DNA of 36,617 nt from Kitasatospora sp. CB01950 (lineage in GTDB: Bacteria; Actinomycetota; Actinomycetes; Streptomycetales; Streptomycetaceae): the NCBI RefSeq assembly GCF_001905465.1, contig NZ_LISX01000009.1, positions 1 through 36,617 on the forward strand, in the 5' to 3' direction. The translations under genes and the position numbers were made by a program. The notes beneath the pieces are model-generated. The model made no database searches. It was not told where the DNA came from and was given only the letters and a program-made list of their open reading frames with translations. Positions within the stretch are counted from its first letter, which is position 1. Every line of letters begins with the position of its first letter. This document shows positions 15,915 to 25,378 of this stretch, one piece after another.

Positions 15915-16037
15915 TCAGCCCATGTTCTGGGCGACCGTCGCGATGATCGCGAGCAGCACCACGATCCCGGCGATCACGCCGAGCATCTGCAGCAGCTTCT
16001 TCTGGCCGCCCTGGGGATTCGGGTCGAGTACTGGCAT
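15915..16037 (-). CDS. 40-residue SGM_5486-type transporter-associated membrane peptide
   Basis: A very small gene encoding 40 residues: MPVLDPNPQGGQKKLLQMLG, then a hydrophobic helix (VIAGIVVLLAIIATVA) and QNMG. The single transmembrane helix follows a basic KK pair, so the N-terminus is probably cytoplasmic. The MPVLDPNPQGGQKK start is what I recall for the SGM_5486 family, tiny proteins found beside transporters in streptomycetes. It is 10 bases downstream of the CynX/NimT transporter gene on the same strand and is followed directly by a 16-bp terminator, so it is a genuine operon member. It may stabilise or regulate the transporter; there is no direct evidence. Confidence 0.87.
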   Translation of the reverse strand: MPVLDPNPQGGQKKLLQMLGVIAGIVVLLAIIATVAQNMG

Positions 16038-16047
16038 GCCGACGAGC

Positions 16048-17316
16048 CTAACGGACGGCCTCGTCCTCGATGTGCCGGGCCCGGGCCGCCCGCAGTCCGA
16101 CCAGGATCTGCGGCACCAGCAGCGCCGCGAGCAGGCCCAGCGGCAGGTACCACTCGCCGGTGCGCTCGTACAGCGCCCCCATCAGGATCGGGCCGGGGAT
16201 GCAGATCAGGTACCCCAGGCTCTGCGCGAACGCCGACAGCTGGGCCACCCCGCCGGGGGTGCGGGCGCGCAGGCCGAGCATGGTCAGCGCCAGCGGGAAC
16301 GCACACATCGACAGGCCCACCAGGATCGCCCACAGCCACGGCACCGTCCCGGGCGCCAACATCAGCCCGATGTAGCCGGCGATGCCGCACAGGCCCAGCA
16401 CCACCACGTACAGCCGCTGGTCGCCGCGCCGGGCGGCCAGGTTGGGCAGCGCGAACGAGACCGGCACGCTGACCACCATCACCAGGGCCAGCAGCACGCC
16501 GGCCGCGGACTCCGAGACGCCCGCCTCGTGGTAGATCTTCGGCAGGAAGCCCATCGTGCTGTACGCGCTGGTGGACTGGAGGCCGAAGAACGCGCCCAGC
16601 GCCCAGGCGGTGCGGCTGCGCAGGATCGGCAGCCGGACGTGCGCGGGCGCGGGAGCTGAGCCGCCGCCGTTCTTCTCGCGGCGCCCGAACAGCACCGTCA
16701 GCCACAGCGCCAGCGCGAGGACGGCCGGCAGCGCCCAGACGCCGAGGCCGAGCCGCCAGGAGCCGCCGAGCGCGTGGGCCAGCGGGACGGTGGTGGCGGC
16801 GGCCAGCGAGGTGCCGACCGACAGCGCCATCGAGTACAGGCCGATCATCGGGGCGACGCGGTCCGGGAAGTACCGCTTGATCACCACCGGCAGCAGCACG
16901 TTGGCCAGTGCCACGCCGGCCAGCGCCAGCGCGGTGAGCAGCAGGAACACCGCGGTGGAACCGGTGAACGAGCGGGCCACCACGCCCGCCGTGATGGCGC
17001 CCAACGCGGCCGTCACCACGGTGATCGGGCCCAGCCGGCGGGCCAGCGCGGGGGCGGCCATGCCCAGCACCGCGAAGCACAGCGGCGGCACCGCGGCGAG
17101 CAGGCCGGCCACGGTGGCGCTCATCCCCAGGCCCTCCTGGACCGGGTCGAGCAGCGCACCGAGGCTGGTCACCACCGGGCGCAGGTTGACCGCGGCGGCC
17201 GCCACGCCGACGGCGAGCAGGACGGCGGCGGCGCCGCTGGAGGCGGTGGCGACGGGCGAGGGGGCTGGTCGGGGGCTCTCGGTCTCGGTTGCTGAGGGGT
17301 CTGCTGCGGTAGACAT
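16048..17316 (-). CDS. CynX/NimT family MFS transporter
   Basis: A 422-residue polytopic membrane protein with about 12 helices. It has the CynX/NimT style: AVNLRPVVTSLGALLDPVQE near residue 40, GMSATVAGLLAAVPPLCFAV, then LANVLLPVVIKRYFPDR, and second-half GFLPKIYHEAGVSESAAGVL. Members move cyanate, nitroimidazoles or other small organic anions; the substrate cannot be read here. An N-terminal Ala/Pro/Ser-rich tail of about 30 residues precedes helix 1. The start ATG at 17316 has minus-strand TATGAT six bases upstream and no RBS, so the transcript is probably leaderless. It is divergent from a FadR/GntR regulator, the likely controller, and is followed by the 40-residue peptide gene. Confidence 0.95.
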   Translation of the reverse strand: MSTAADPSATETESPRPAPSPVATASSGAAAVLLAVGVAAAAVNLRPVVTSLGALLDPVQEGLGMSATVAGLLAAVPPLCFAVLGMAAPALARRLGPITVVTAALGAITAGVVARSFTGSTAVFLLLTALALAGVALANVLLPVVIKRYFPDRVAPMIGLYSMALSVGTSLAAATTVPLAHALGGSWRLGLGVWALPAVLALALWLTVLFGRREKNGGGSAPAPAHVRLPILRSRTAWALGAFFGLQSTSAYSTMGFLPKIYHEAGVSESAAGVLLALVMVVSVPVSFALPNLAARRGDQRLYVVVLGLCGIAGYIGLMLAPGTVPWLWAILVGLSMCAFPLALTMLGLRARTPGGVAQLSAFAQSLGYLICIPGPILMGALYERTGEWYLPLGLLAALLVPQILVGLRAARARHIEDEAVR

Positions 17317-17322
17317 GCCGTA

Positions 17323-17345
17323 ATCATAGAATCATGGGATGACTT
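17323..17345 (-). promoter_or_regulatory. MFS promoter (-10 TATGAT) with overlapping candidate GntR operator
   Basis: Minus-strand TATGAT (17328-17323) is six bases from the MFS ATG. Overlapping and adjacent is TCAT-GGG-ATGA (17332-17342), a small inverted repeat, with another ATCAT-like half at 17323-17327. A repressor bound here would block the transporter promoter. The assignment to the adjacent FadR/GntR gene rests on position only. Confidence 0.45.
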
Positions 17346-17393
17346 TCGTCGCCCCGGTATCCTGATGACGTAAACCACAGAAGGAGCCCGACC

Positions 17394-18059
17394 TTGGCGC
17401 TGTCGACCACTCGCCGCACCCCGCTCTCCGACCAGGTGATCGCCCAACTCCGGGGCCAGATCACCTCGGGCGAGTGGCCGGTGGGGTCACGCATCCCGAC
17501 CGAGGCGGAGCTGGTCGACCAGCTCGGCGTCGCCCGCAACACCGTCCGCGAGGCCGTCCGCGCCCTCGCCCACAACGGCCTGGTCGACATCCGGCAGGGC
17601 TCCGGCACCTACGTCCTCGCCACCAGCGAACTCGCCGGCGTCATGCACCGCCGCTTCGCCGACGCCGACCAGGACCAGGTCGCCGAACTCCGCGCCACCC
17701 TGGAGACCTCCGCCGCCGGCTTCGCCGCGACCCGCCGCACCGCCCGCGACCTCGAACTCCTCGACGCCGCCCTGGCCCGCCGCGACGCCGCCTGGCACGC
17801 CGGCGTCCCCGAGGACTTCATCCAGGCCGACGCCGCGTTCCACCACGCGGTGGTGTCCGCCGCCCACAACGACGTCCTCGCCGCCATCTACGCCGACCTC
17901 GGTGAGGTCCTCCTCGCCCACCTCCGCCACGACGTCGGCCCCGACCTGCTCCCCCACCGCTGGGTCCCGCACTCCGACATCATCGAGGCGATCAGGTCCG
18001 GCGACCCCGAGAAGGCCGCCGAGGCGGCAGGCCGCGCCATCGGCAGGTGCAAGGCCTGA
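17394..18059 (+). CDS. FadR/GntR family transcriptional regulator
   Basis: A 221-residue regulator. The N-terminal winged HTH (about 8-75) reads LSDQVIAQLRGQITSGEWPV, IPTEAELVDQLGVARNTVRE and DIRQGSGTYVL, typical of GntR. The C-terminal all-helical FCD domain (about 90-215) has metal-site-like residues in FIQADAAFHHAVVSAAHND and in the distal VPHSDIIEAI. FCD domains bind small carboxylates or metals. Start is TTG at 17394, supported by AAGGAG about 7 bases upstream. It is divergent from the CynX/NimT transporter with under 80 bases between them, the common layout for a local repressor. It is followed by a bidirectional terminator. Confidence 0.95.
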   Translation: MALSTTRRTPLSDQVIAQLRGQITSGEWPVGSRIPTEAELVDQLGVARNTVREAVRALAHNGLVDIRQGSGTYVLATSELAGVMHRRFADADQDQVAELRATLETSAAGFAATRRTARDLELLDAALARRDAAWHAGVPEDFIQADAAFHHAVVSAAHNDVLAAIYADLGEVLLAHLRHDVGPDLLPHRWVPHSDIIEAIRSGDPEKAAEAAGRAIGRCKA

Positions 18060-18068
18060 GGAAAGACC

Positions 18069-18105
18069 GGGGCCCGGGGAACGGTCCAACAGTTCCCCGG
18101 GCCCC
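18069..18105. terminator. Bidirectional terminator, 14-bp stem
   Basis: Bases 18069-18082 pair perfectly with 18092-18105 around a 9-base loop. It lies between the convergent GntR regulator gene (stop at 18059) and fabI (stop at 18118). Confidence 0.91.
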
Positions 18106-18117
18106 TGACAAAGCTAC

Positions 18118-18885
18118 TTACGCACCGATCGCGTGCAGCCCGCCGTCCACGTGGACGATCTCGCCCGTGGTCTTCGGGAACCACTCGCTCAGCAGCGCGA
18201 CAACGCCGCGCGCGGCCGGCTCCGGGTCGGAGACGTCCCACTTGAGCGGGGAACGGGTGTCCCAGGTCGCGGCCAGGTCCGGGAAGCCCGGGATGGACTT
18301 CGCGGCCATCGAGCCGATCGGGCCCGCCGAGATCAGGTTGCAGCGGATGTCGCGCTCGCCCAGGTAGCGGGCGAGGTAACGGTTGGTGGACTCCAGGGCG
18401 GCCTTCGCCGGGCCCATCCAGTCGTACTGCGGCCAGGCGAACTGCGCGTCGAAGGTCAGGCCGACCACCGAGCCGCCGTCCTGCATGAGCGGGAGCAGCG
18501 CGGTGGTGAGGGACTTCAGCGAGTACGCGGAGACCTGCATCGCGGTGGCGACGGACTCCCACGGGGTGTCGAGGAAGTTGCCGCCGAGCGCGTCCTGCGG
18601 CGCGAAGCCGATGGAGTGGACGATGCCGTCCAGGGTGGGCAGGTGCTCGCGGACCTGGTCGGCGATGCCGGCCAGCTGCTCGGCGTTGGAGACGTCGAGC
18701 TCCAGGACCTTGACCGGCTTGGGCAGCTTCTTGGCGATGCGCTCGGTGAGGCTGGGCCGGGGGAAGGCGGTGAGGATGATCTCGGCGCCCTGTTCCTGGG
18801 CGAGCTTCGCGGCGTGGAAGGCGATGGAGGACTCCATCAGCACGCCGGTGATCAGAATGCGCTTGCCTTCGAGAATTCCACTCAT
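18118..18885 (-). CDS. fabI: Enoyl-ACP reductase, InhA-like FabI
   Basis: A 255-residue NADH-dependent enoyl-[ACP] reductase, the final reduction of each fatty acid elongation cycle. N-terminal LITGVLMESSIAFHAAKLAQ is the FabI/InhA variant of the Rossmann loop. The catalytic pair is Y154 and K161 in PQYDWMGPAKAALESTNRYL, with F145 in VGLTFDAQ matching the InhA active-site Phe. ISAGPIGSMAAKSIPGF is the substrate-binding loop region. It starts two bases after the fabG stop on the same strand, forming a fabG-fabI operon like mabA-inhA of mycobacteria. Normal length; no anomaly. Confidence 0.98.
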   Translation of the reverse strand: MSGILEGKRILITGVLMESSIAFHAAKLAQEQGAEIILTAFPRPSLTERIAKKLPKPVKVLELDVSNAEQLAGIADQVREHLPTLDGIVHSIGFAPQDALGGNFLDTPWESVATAMQVSAYSLKSLTTALLPLMQDGGSVVGLTFDAQFAWPQYDWMGPAKAALESTNRYLARYLGERDIRCNLISAGPIGSMAAKSIPGFPDLAATWDTRSPLKWDVSDPEPAARGVVALLSEWFPKTTGEIVHVDGGLHAIGA

Positions 18886-18887
18886 GG

Positions 18888-19607
18888 TCAGTGACCCATG
18901 CCCAATCCGCCGTCGACGGGAATGACGGCTCCGGTGATGTACGCGGCCTCGTCGGAGGCCAGGAACCGCGCGGCCGAGGCGATCTCGGCGGGGGCGGCGT
19001 AGCGGCCCAGGGGGACGCCGGAGACGATCTCCTTGCGGCGCTCCTCGCTGAGCACGGCGGTCATGTCGGTGTCGACGAAGCCGGGCGCGATCACGTTGAC
19101 GGTGATGTTGCGGGAGCCGAGTTCGCGGGCCAGCGAGCGGGCGAAGCCGACCAGGCCGGACTTGGAGGCGGCGTAGTTGACCTGCCCGGCGGAGCCGCTG
19201 AGGCCCACCACGGAGGAGATCAGGACGACGCGGCCCTTGCGGGCGCGCAGCATCTTGGCGGCGGCCCGCTTCACGACCCGGAAGGTGCCGGTGAGGTTGG
19301 TGTCCAGGACGGAGGTGAAGTCGTCCTCGGACATGCGCAGCAGCAGGGTGTCCTTGGTGATGCCGGCGTTGGCGACCAGGACCTCGACCGGGCCGTGCGC
19401 GGCCTCGATCTCGGTGAAGGCGGCGTCGACCTGCTCGGTGTCGGTGATGTCGGCGCGCACCGCGAGGACGTCGTACTTGGCGAGTTCCGCCGGGACCTCG
19501 CCGTTGCGGCTGGTGATGGCGACCTTGTCGCCGGCCTCGGCGAAGCTCTGGGCGATGGCGAGGCCGATGCCCCGGTTACCTCCGGTGACCAGTACCGAGC
19601 GGCTCAA
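18888..19607 (-). CDS. fabG: 3-oxoacyl-ACP reductase
   Basis: A 239-residue SDR that reduces 3-oxoacyl-ACP to 3-hydroxyacyl-ACP with NADPH. Cofactor loop TGGNRGIG (8-15), NAG at 80-82, and catalytic S132, Y145 and K149 in the ISS...VNYAASK segment. The PGFVDTDMT loop follows. The start is TTG at 19607, preceded by AGAGG about 5 bases away. Its leader carries a 7-bp hairpin (19635-19641 with 19647-19653) and a minus-strand TAGCGT further up is a possible -10. It is the first gene of the fabG-fabI operon. Being next to fabI makes it a fatty-acid FabG rather than a generic SDR. Confidence 0.97.
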   Translation of the reverse strand: MSRSVLVTGGNRGIGLAIAQSFAEAGDKVAITSRNGEVPAELAKYDVLAVRADITDTEQVDAAFTEIEAAHGPVEVLVANAGITKDTLLLRMSEDDFTSVLDTNLTGTFRVVKRAAAKMLRARKGRVVLISSVVGLSGSAGQVNYAASKSGLVGFARSLARELGSRNITVNVIAPGFVDTDMTAVLSEERRKEIVSGVPLGRYAAPAEIASAARFLASDEAAYITGAVIPVDGGLGMGH

Positions 19608-19854
19608 CGGTCCACCTCTTCCCTACTCGATGTGCGCGTGCGGAGCGCACGCGTAGCCACCTGTGACGCTATCGGTAGGGTGCGAGCCGGGCGGAGCGGC
19701 CTTCGACAGGCCTTGCGGGGTGAGTTCTGTCGCATCCCGACAATCCGGGTGCGGGTCCGGCGTGGGGGAACGCCGGGCCGGTGGCGGGCGTTGCCCCGGG
19801 GGTGCTTCGGAGAGTCCGGGGCGCCTGTCGAGCGAGCCGATCGGAGCGGACGCG

Positions 19855-20985
19855 ATGAGTGGTGCACTCCCTGGCCGGGCAGGCCGCCGGGCACTGGCTG
19901 CGGTGGCGGCCCTGACGGTGGCGGGTGCGGCGGCCTGGGCGTTGCGGGAGTTGCCGGCCCAGTTCGGGCGCCGTCCGGACCCGTTGGATCCGCGGGTGCG
20001 GGTGTCCCCGCAGTACCGGGACGGGGTGTTCCACAACGCGCCGTCGCAGGTGTCGCCCGGTGCGCCGGGCCGCCCGGACGGGGCGACGCTGCGCCGGATG
20101 CTGTTCGAGAAGGACGGGCGGGTGCCGGCCGGTCCGGTGCCGTTGGCGGTGCCGGAGCAGCCGGCCGCAGTGTCCGAGGGCGTGGCGGTGACCTGGTACG
20201 GGCACGCGTCGGCGCTGCTGGAGCTGGACGGCTGCCGGGTGCTGGTCGACCCGATGTGGTCGGAGCGCTGTTCGCCGTCGCACCTGGCGGGCCCGAAGCG
20301 GCTGCACCCGGTGCCGGTGGAGCTGGCGTCGCTGCCGCCGGTGGACGCGGTGCTGATCTCGCACGACCACTACGACCACCTGGACATGGCGACGGTGCGC
20401 CGCCTGGTGGAGCTGCAGTCGGCGCCGTTCGCGGTGCCGCTGGGCATCGGCGGGCACCTGCGGCGCTGGGGTGTGCCGGAGCACCGGATCATCGAGCTGG
20501 ACTGGGACGAGACGTGCACGCTCGGCGAGTTGACGCTGACGTTGACGGCGGCGCACCACTTCTCCGGCCGGGGGTTCACCCGCAACACCACGCTGTGGGG
20601 TTCGTGGGTGGTGGCCGGGCCGGAGCGGAAGGTGTTCTTCACCGGTGACTCCGGCTACTTCGAGGGTTTCGCGCGGATCGGCGAGCAGCACGGCCCGTTC
20701 GACGCGGCGCTGATGGCGATCGGCGCGTACGACGACGCCTGGGCGGACATCCACCTGACCCCGGAGGACGCCGTCCGGGCGCACCTGGAGCTGCGCGGCG
20801 GGCTGCTGGTGCCGGTGCACTGGTGCACGTTCAACCTGGCGCCGCACCGCTGGGCGGAGCCGGTGGAGCGGCTGCTGGCGGAGGCGAAGGCGCAGGGGGT
20901 GGCACTGGCGGTGCCGCGTCCGGGGCAGCGGGTGGAGGTGGGCAACCCGCCGGAGCCGGACGGCTGGTGGGAGGTGCTCTCGTAG
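19855..20985 (+). CDS. MBL-fold metallo-hydrolase (UlaG/NAPE-PLD-like)
   Basis: A 376-residue metallo-beta-lactamase-fold protein. The N-terminus (RRALAAVAALTVAGAAAWAL) is one hydrophobic segment, so the protein is likely membrane-anchored with an outward domain. The metal motif is LISHDHYDHLDMATV near residue 170. GYFEGFARI follows the bridging Asp in FFTGDSGYF, and the last His pair is in LLVPVHWCTFNLAPH. The layout of the VTWYGHASALLELDG start and these motifs is that of the NAPE-PLD/UlaG-like group, which hydrolyses phosphodiesters or lactones. The physiological substrate is unknown. Start ATG at 19855 has GGAG about 9 bases upstream; a longer in-frame extension is rejected because its residues look non-native. 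Confidence 0.9.
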   Translation: MSGALPGRAGRRALAAVAALTVAGAAAWALRELPAQFGRRPDPLDPRVRVSPQYRDGVFHNAPSQVSPGAPGRPDGATLRRMLFEKDGRVPAGPVPLAVPEQPAAVSEGVAVTWYGHASALLELDGCRVLVDPMWSERCSPSHLAGPKRLHPVPVELASLPPVDAVLISHDHYDHLDMATVRRLVELQSAPFAVPLGIGGHLRRWGVPEHRIIELDWDETCTLGELTLTLTAAHHFSGRGFTRNTTLWGSWVVAGPERKVFFTGDSGYFEGFARIGEQHGPFDAALMAIGAYDDAWADIHLTPEDAVRAHLELRGGLLVPVHWCTFNLAPHRWAEPVERLLAEAKAQGVALAVPRPGQRVEVGNPPEPDGWWEVLS

Positions 20986-21121
20986 GCCCGGCCTGACGGG
21001 TCGTCAGGGCGGCGCGGCGAATATTTGCTGGCCGTGCGCCCTGTGGCCGGGGATGATGCGAGCGGGTGCGCCCTCGGCCGGGGGCGGCCCGTTGTGCCCG
21101 ACCCTCGACCCAGGGAGCCCG

Positions 21122-22686
<1,565 letters not shown>

Positions 22687-22687
<1 letters not shown>

Positions 22688-24081
22688 TGTCCCTCACGCA
22701 CCCCCACGAGCTGGTGGAACGCGCCCTCGAACTGTCCCGCGCGGACGGCTGCGTGGTGATCGCCGACGAGGAGTCCACCGCCAACCTGCGCTGGGCGGGC
22801 AACGCCCTGACCACCAACGGCGTCACCCGCGGCCGTCGCCTCACCGTGATCTCCACCGTCAACGGCGCGCAGGGCACCGCCGCCGGCGTGGTCGCCCAGG
22901 AGGCCGTCACGCTCGACGAGGTCGAGCAGCTGGTGCGCGCCTCCGAGGCTGCCGCCCGGGCCGCCGAACCCGCCGAGGACGCCCAGCCGCTGGTCACCGG
23001 CCGGCCCGCCGACCCGCGTTTCACCGCGGCCCCGCAGGTCACCGACATCGGCGTGTTCGACGCGTTCGCGCCCGCCCTCGGCGAGGCCTTCGCCCGCGCC
23101 CGGGCGAACGGCGAGCTGCTGTACGGCTTCGCCCGGCACGAGCTGACGTCCTCCTACCTGGGCAGCTCCACCGGCCTGCGGCTGCGGCACGACCAGCCCA
23201 CCGGCACCGTCGAGCTGAACGCCAAGACCGCCGACCTGTCCGGCTCCGCCTGGGTCGGCGCCTCCACCCGGGACTTCACGGACGTGGACGTCACCGCGAT
23301 GCACACCGACCTGACCCGCCGTCTCGGCTGGGGCCGCAAGCGGATCGACCTGCCGGCCGGCCGCTACGAGACGATCCTGTCGCCGTCCGCCGTCGCCGAC
23401 CTGCTGGTGTACATGTCCTGGTCGTCCGGCGCGCGGGACGCCGTCGAGGGCCGCTCGGTGTTCTCCAAGGCCGGCGGGGGCACCCGGATCGGCGAGCAGC
23501 TCAGCCCGCTGCCGCTCACCCTGCGCTCCGACCCGGCCGAGCCCGGCATCCAGGCCTCGCCGTTCGTGCTCACGCACTCCTCCGGCGAGAACGACTCGGT
23601 GTTCGACAACGGCGCGCCGCTGACCGGCACCGACTGGCTGCGCGACGGCCGCCTCACCCACCTGCTGACCACCCGGCACTCCGCGGGCCTGACGGGGCTG
23701 CCGCTCACCCCGCCGGTCGACAACCTGGTGCTGGAGACCTCCGCGCCCGACGCGCCCACCCTGGAGGAGATGGTCGCCCGCACCGAGCGCGGCCTGCTGC
23801 TCACCTGCCTCTGGTACATCCGCGAGGTCGACCCGGCCACCCTGCTGCTCACCGGCCTCACCCGGGACGGCGTCTACCTGGTCGAGAACGGCGAAGTGGT
23901 CGGCGCGGTCAACAACTTCCGCTTCAACGAGTCCCCGGTCGACCTGCTCGGCCGGATCACCGAGGCGGGCCGCACCGAACGCTGCCTGCCCCGCGAGTGG
24001 GGCGACTGGTTCACCCGGGCCGCGATGCCGCCGGTGCGCGTGCCCGACTTCAACATGAGCTCGGTCAGTCAGGCCTCCTGA
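22687..24081 (+). CDS. pmbA: TldE/PmbA partner protease subunit
   Basis: A 464-residue TldE (PmbA)-type partner of TldD; it lacks the HExxxH site, as expected for the non-catalytic subunit. Recognisable parts are ALELSRADGCVVIADEESTA near the N-terminus, RRLGWGRKRIDLPAGRYETI and LLVYMSWSSGARDAVEGRSV in the middle, and GLLLTCLWYIREVDPATLLLTGL near the C-terminus. The VENGEVVGAVNNFRFNESPVDLL tail is the family's C-terminal motif. The ATG overlaps the tldD stop by one base, indicating translational coupling and near-equal synthesis of both subunits. kptA follows after 30 bases. Confidence 0.96.
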
Positions 24082-24111
24082 CCGGCCGACCGAATCCCTG
24101 GGGGGATCCCG

Positions 24112-24660
24112 ATGGATGAAAAGCACATCGTCAGAACGTCGAAGATGCTCAGCCGCATTCTGCGACACGACCCGGGCGCCATCGGGGTCACCCTGGACGC
24201 GGCGGGCTGGGTGCCGGTCGACGCCCTGCTCGCCGCGCTGGCCCGGCACAACCGGCGGCTCACCCGCGCCCAGCTGGACCACGTGGTCGCCACCAACAAC
24301 AAGCGCCGCTTCGCCTACTCCGAGGACGGCTCGGCGATCCGGGCCAGCCAGGGCCACACCGTCGAGGTCGACCTCGGCCTGCCCGCCACCACCCCGCCCG
24401 ACGTGCTGTTCCACGGCACCGCCGAGCGCAACCTCCCGTACATCCTGGCCGAGGGCCTGCGCCCGATGGCCCGGCAGGACGTCCACCTCTCCGCGGACAC
24501 CGGGACGGCCGTCAAGGTCGGCTCCCGGCACGGCCGCCCCGTCGTCCTGGAGGTCGACGCGGCGGTGATGGCCGCCGACGGCCACGAATTCCGGGTGTCC
24601 GCGAACGGTGTCTGGCTCACCGACGCCGTGCCCGTCCAGTACCTCCGCCGCACCGCCTGA
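24112..24660 (+). CDS. kptA: RNA 2'-phosphotransferase (Tpt1/KptA)
   Basis: A 182-residue enzyme of the KptA/Tpt1 family that transfers a 2'-phosphate from RNA to NAD+, giving ADP-ribose 1''-2''-cyclic phosphate. Catalytic R18-H19 lie in LSRILRHDP, the next Arg in KRRFAYSEDG (65-66), and R121 in MARQDVHLSADTGTAVKVGS. The N-terminal lobe (AGWVPVDALL; IRASQGHTVEVDL) and the ADP-ribose-binding FHGTAERNLPYILAEGL are intact. Bacteria generally lack the tRNA-splicing ligase that makes its yeast substrate, so its role here is unclear. The start ATG is preceded by a G-rich RBS, and the gene follows tldE after 30 bases, so it is likely the third gene of the operon. A terminator follows. Confidence 0.96.
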   Translation: MDEKHIVRTSKMLSRILRHDPGAIGVTLDAAGWVPVDALLAALARHNRRLTRAQLDHVVATNNKRRFAYSEDGSAIRASQGHTVEVDLGLPATTPPDVLFHGTAERNLPYILAEGLRPMARQDVHLSADTGTAVKVGSRHGRPVVLEVDAAVMAADGHEFRVSANGVWLTDAVPVQYLRRTA

Positions 24661-24662
24661 CC

Positions 24663-24693
24663 GCCGGAGCGACCCCGCGTGGGTCGCTCCGGC
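24663..24693 (+). terminator. Terminator of the tldD-tldE-kptA operon, 13-bp stem
   Basis: Bases 24663-24675 pair perfectly with 24681-24693 around loop CGCGT, immediately after the kptA stop codon. Confidence 0.9.
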
Positions 24694-24751
24694 GTCAGCG
24701 GGGTTACCGTGGTCGGTCGTAGGGCCGGAACCGACCGAGGATGGATGGACA

Positions 24752-25153
24752 ATGCGCAAGAGCGCGGACGACGACCAGGTCTTCCGGATCACCGGTGCCC
24801 GCAGCAGCCTCAGCGAGGACGTCCGGGGCCGGCAGCGCCGGTACGTGATCTCCATGCTGGTCCGCACGGTGTGCGTGCTGCTCGCCGTCATCCTGTGGGA
24901 CGTCCAGCGCTGGCTGGCGTTCGTCGCGCTGGCCGGCGGCGTCCTGCTCCCCTACTTCGCGGTACTGATCGCCAACGCGGGCCGCGAACGCGCCCCCGGA
25001 CTGCCCTCGACCTTCGCGTTCTCCCCCGACACCCCGCTGATGCTCGGCCCCGGCGGCACGGGCGGCGGCGGAGCGGCGGCGGCGGCCGCAGCCTCGGGCT
25101 CGGCGTCGGGCTCGGCGTCCGCCTCGGCCGCCGAGAACCGGCCACAGGATTGA
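24752..25153 (+). CDS. DUF3099 family membrane protein
   Basis: A 133-residue protein. The N-terminal stretch FRITGARSSLSEDVRGRQRRYVISM is the typical DUF3099 start. Two hydrophobic helices follow (MLVRTVCVLLAVILW and WLAFVALAGGVLLPYFAVLIAN), then a short loop and an Ala/Ser/Gly-rich low-complexity tail. The function of this small actinobacterial membrane family is unknown. The start is the ATG at 24752, with GAGGATGG before it; an in-frame upstream extension is not credible. A possible TACCGT -10 lies about 35 bases upstream. It is a separate unit from the tldD operon because of the intervening terminator. Confidence 0.88.
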   Translation: MRKSADDDQVFRITGARSSLSEDVRGRQRRYVISMLVRTVCVLLAVILWDVQRWLAFVALAGGVLLPYFAVLIANAGRERAPGLPSTFAFSPDTPLMLGPGGTGGGGAAAAAAASGSASGSASASAAENRPQD

Positions 25154-25314
25154 GAATCCCTCAATTCTACTGCCCGATATGACCGTTCATCTGGCGGTAT
25201 GACCGGCTGAAAGCTCAGACGATCCTCAAATTAATCATCGGACGGACGAGCCTCCGGGCCCTCCGCCGTGCCATACTTCCTTAGCGCTCCGCATCCCCCG
25301 TCGGAGCGACAGAC

Positions 25315-25352
25315 CGACGCCGGGCAGCTCCCCCCGTGGCTGCCCGGCGTCG
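25315..25352 (+). terminator. 13-bp hairpin upstream of the Cys-rich gene
   Basis: Bases 25315-25327 pair perfectly with 25340-25352 around a 12-base loop. It could terminate the DUF3099 transcript 160 bases beyond its stop. It ends before the promoter of the next gene, so it is not in that gene's leader. Confidence 0.55.
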
Positions 25353-25354
25353 TC

Positions 25355-25371
25355 ATGCCCGGGCATAGGAT
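25355..25371 (+). promoter_or_regulatory. Palindrome ATGCCCGGGCAT joined to -10 TAGGAT
   Basis: ATGCCCGGGCAT (25355-25366) is a perfect 12-bp palindrome. Its last T begins the hexamer TAGGAT (25366-25371), which lies seven bases before the ATG at 25379. The mRNA is probably leaderless and the palindrome is placed where a repressor would act. Confidence 0.45.
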
Positions 25372-25378
25372 CGGACCC

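Larger units (their letters stand above)
25154..25378. other. Intergenic region of lower GC with hairpins
   Basis: No protein is credible here. The first 85 bases are clearly AT-richer than the surroundings. An inverted repeat ATTGAG-AATCC-CTCAAT (25149-25165) overlaps the DUF3099 stop codon. TATGACCG occurs twice (25178-25185 and 25198-25205). A large hairpin lies at 25315-25352. I recognise no tRNA, riboswitch or known small RNA. Confidence 0.4.

Noticed and set aside
18888..19607. Treating the fabG gene as a pathway-specific ketoreductase of a biosynthetic cluster.
   Set aside because: It is in an operon with an InhA-like fabI, and there are no polyketide or peptide synthase genes in the window.
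25178..25205. A PhoP-box-like motif (GTTCATCTGG) in the intergenic region.
   Set aside because: Only one of the two required direct-repeat units fits; the second half reads CGGTATGACCG.
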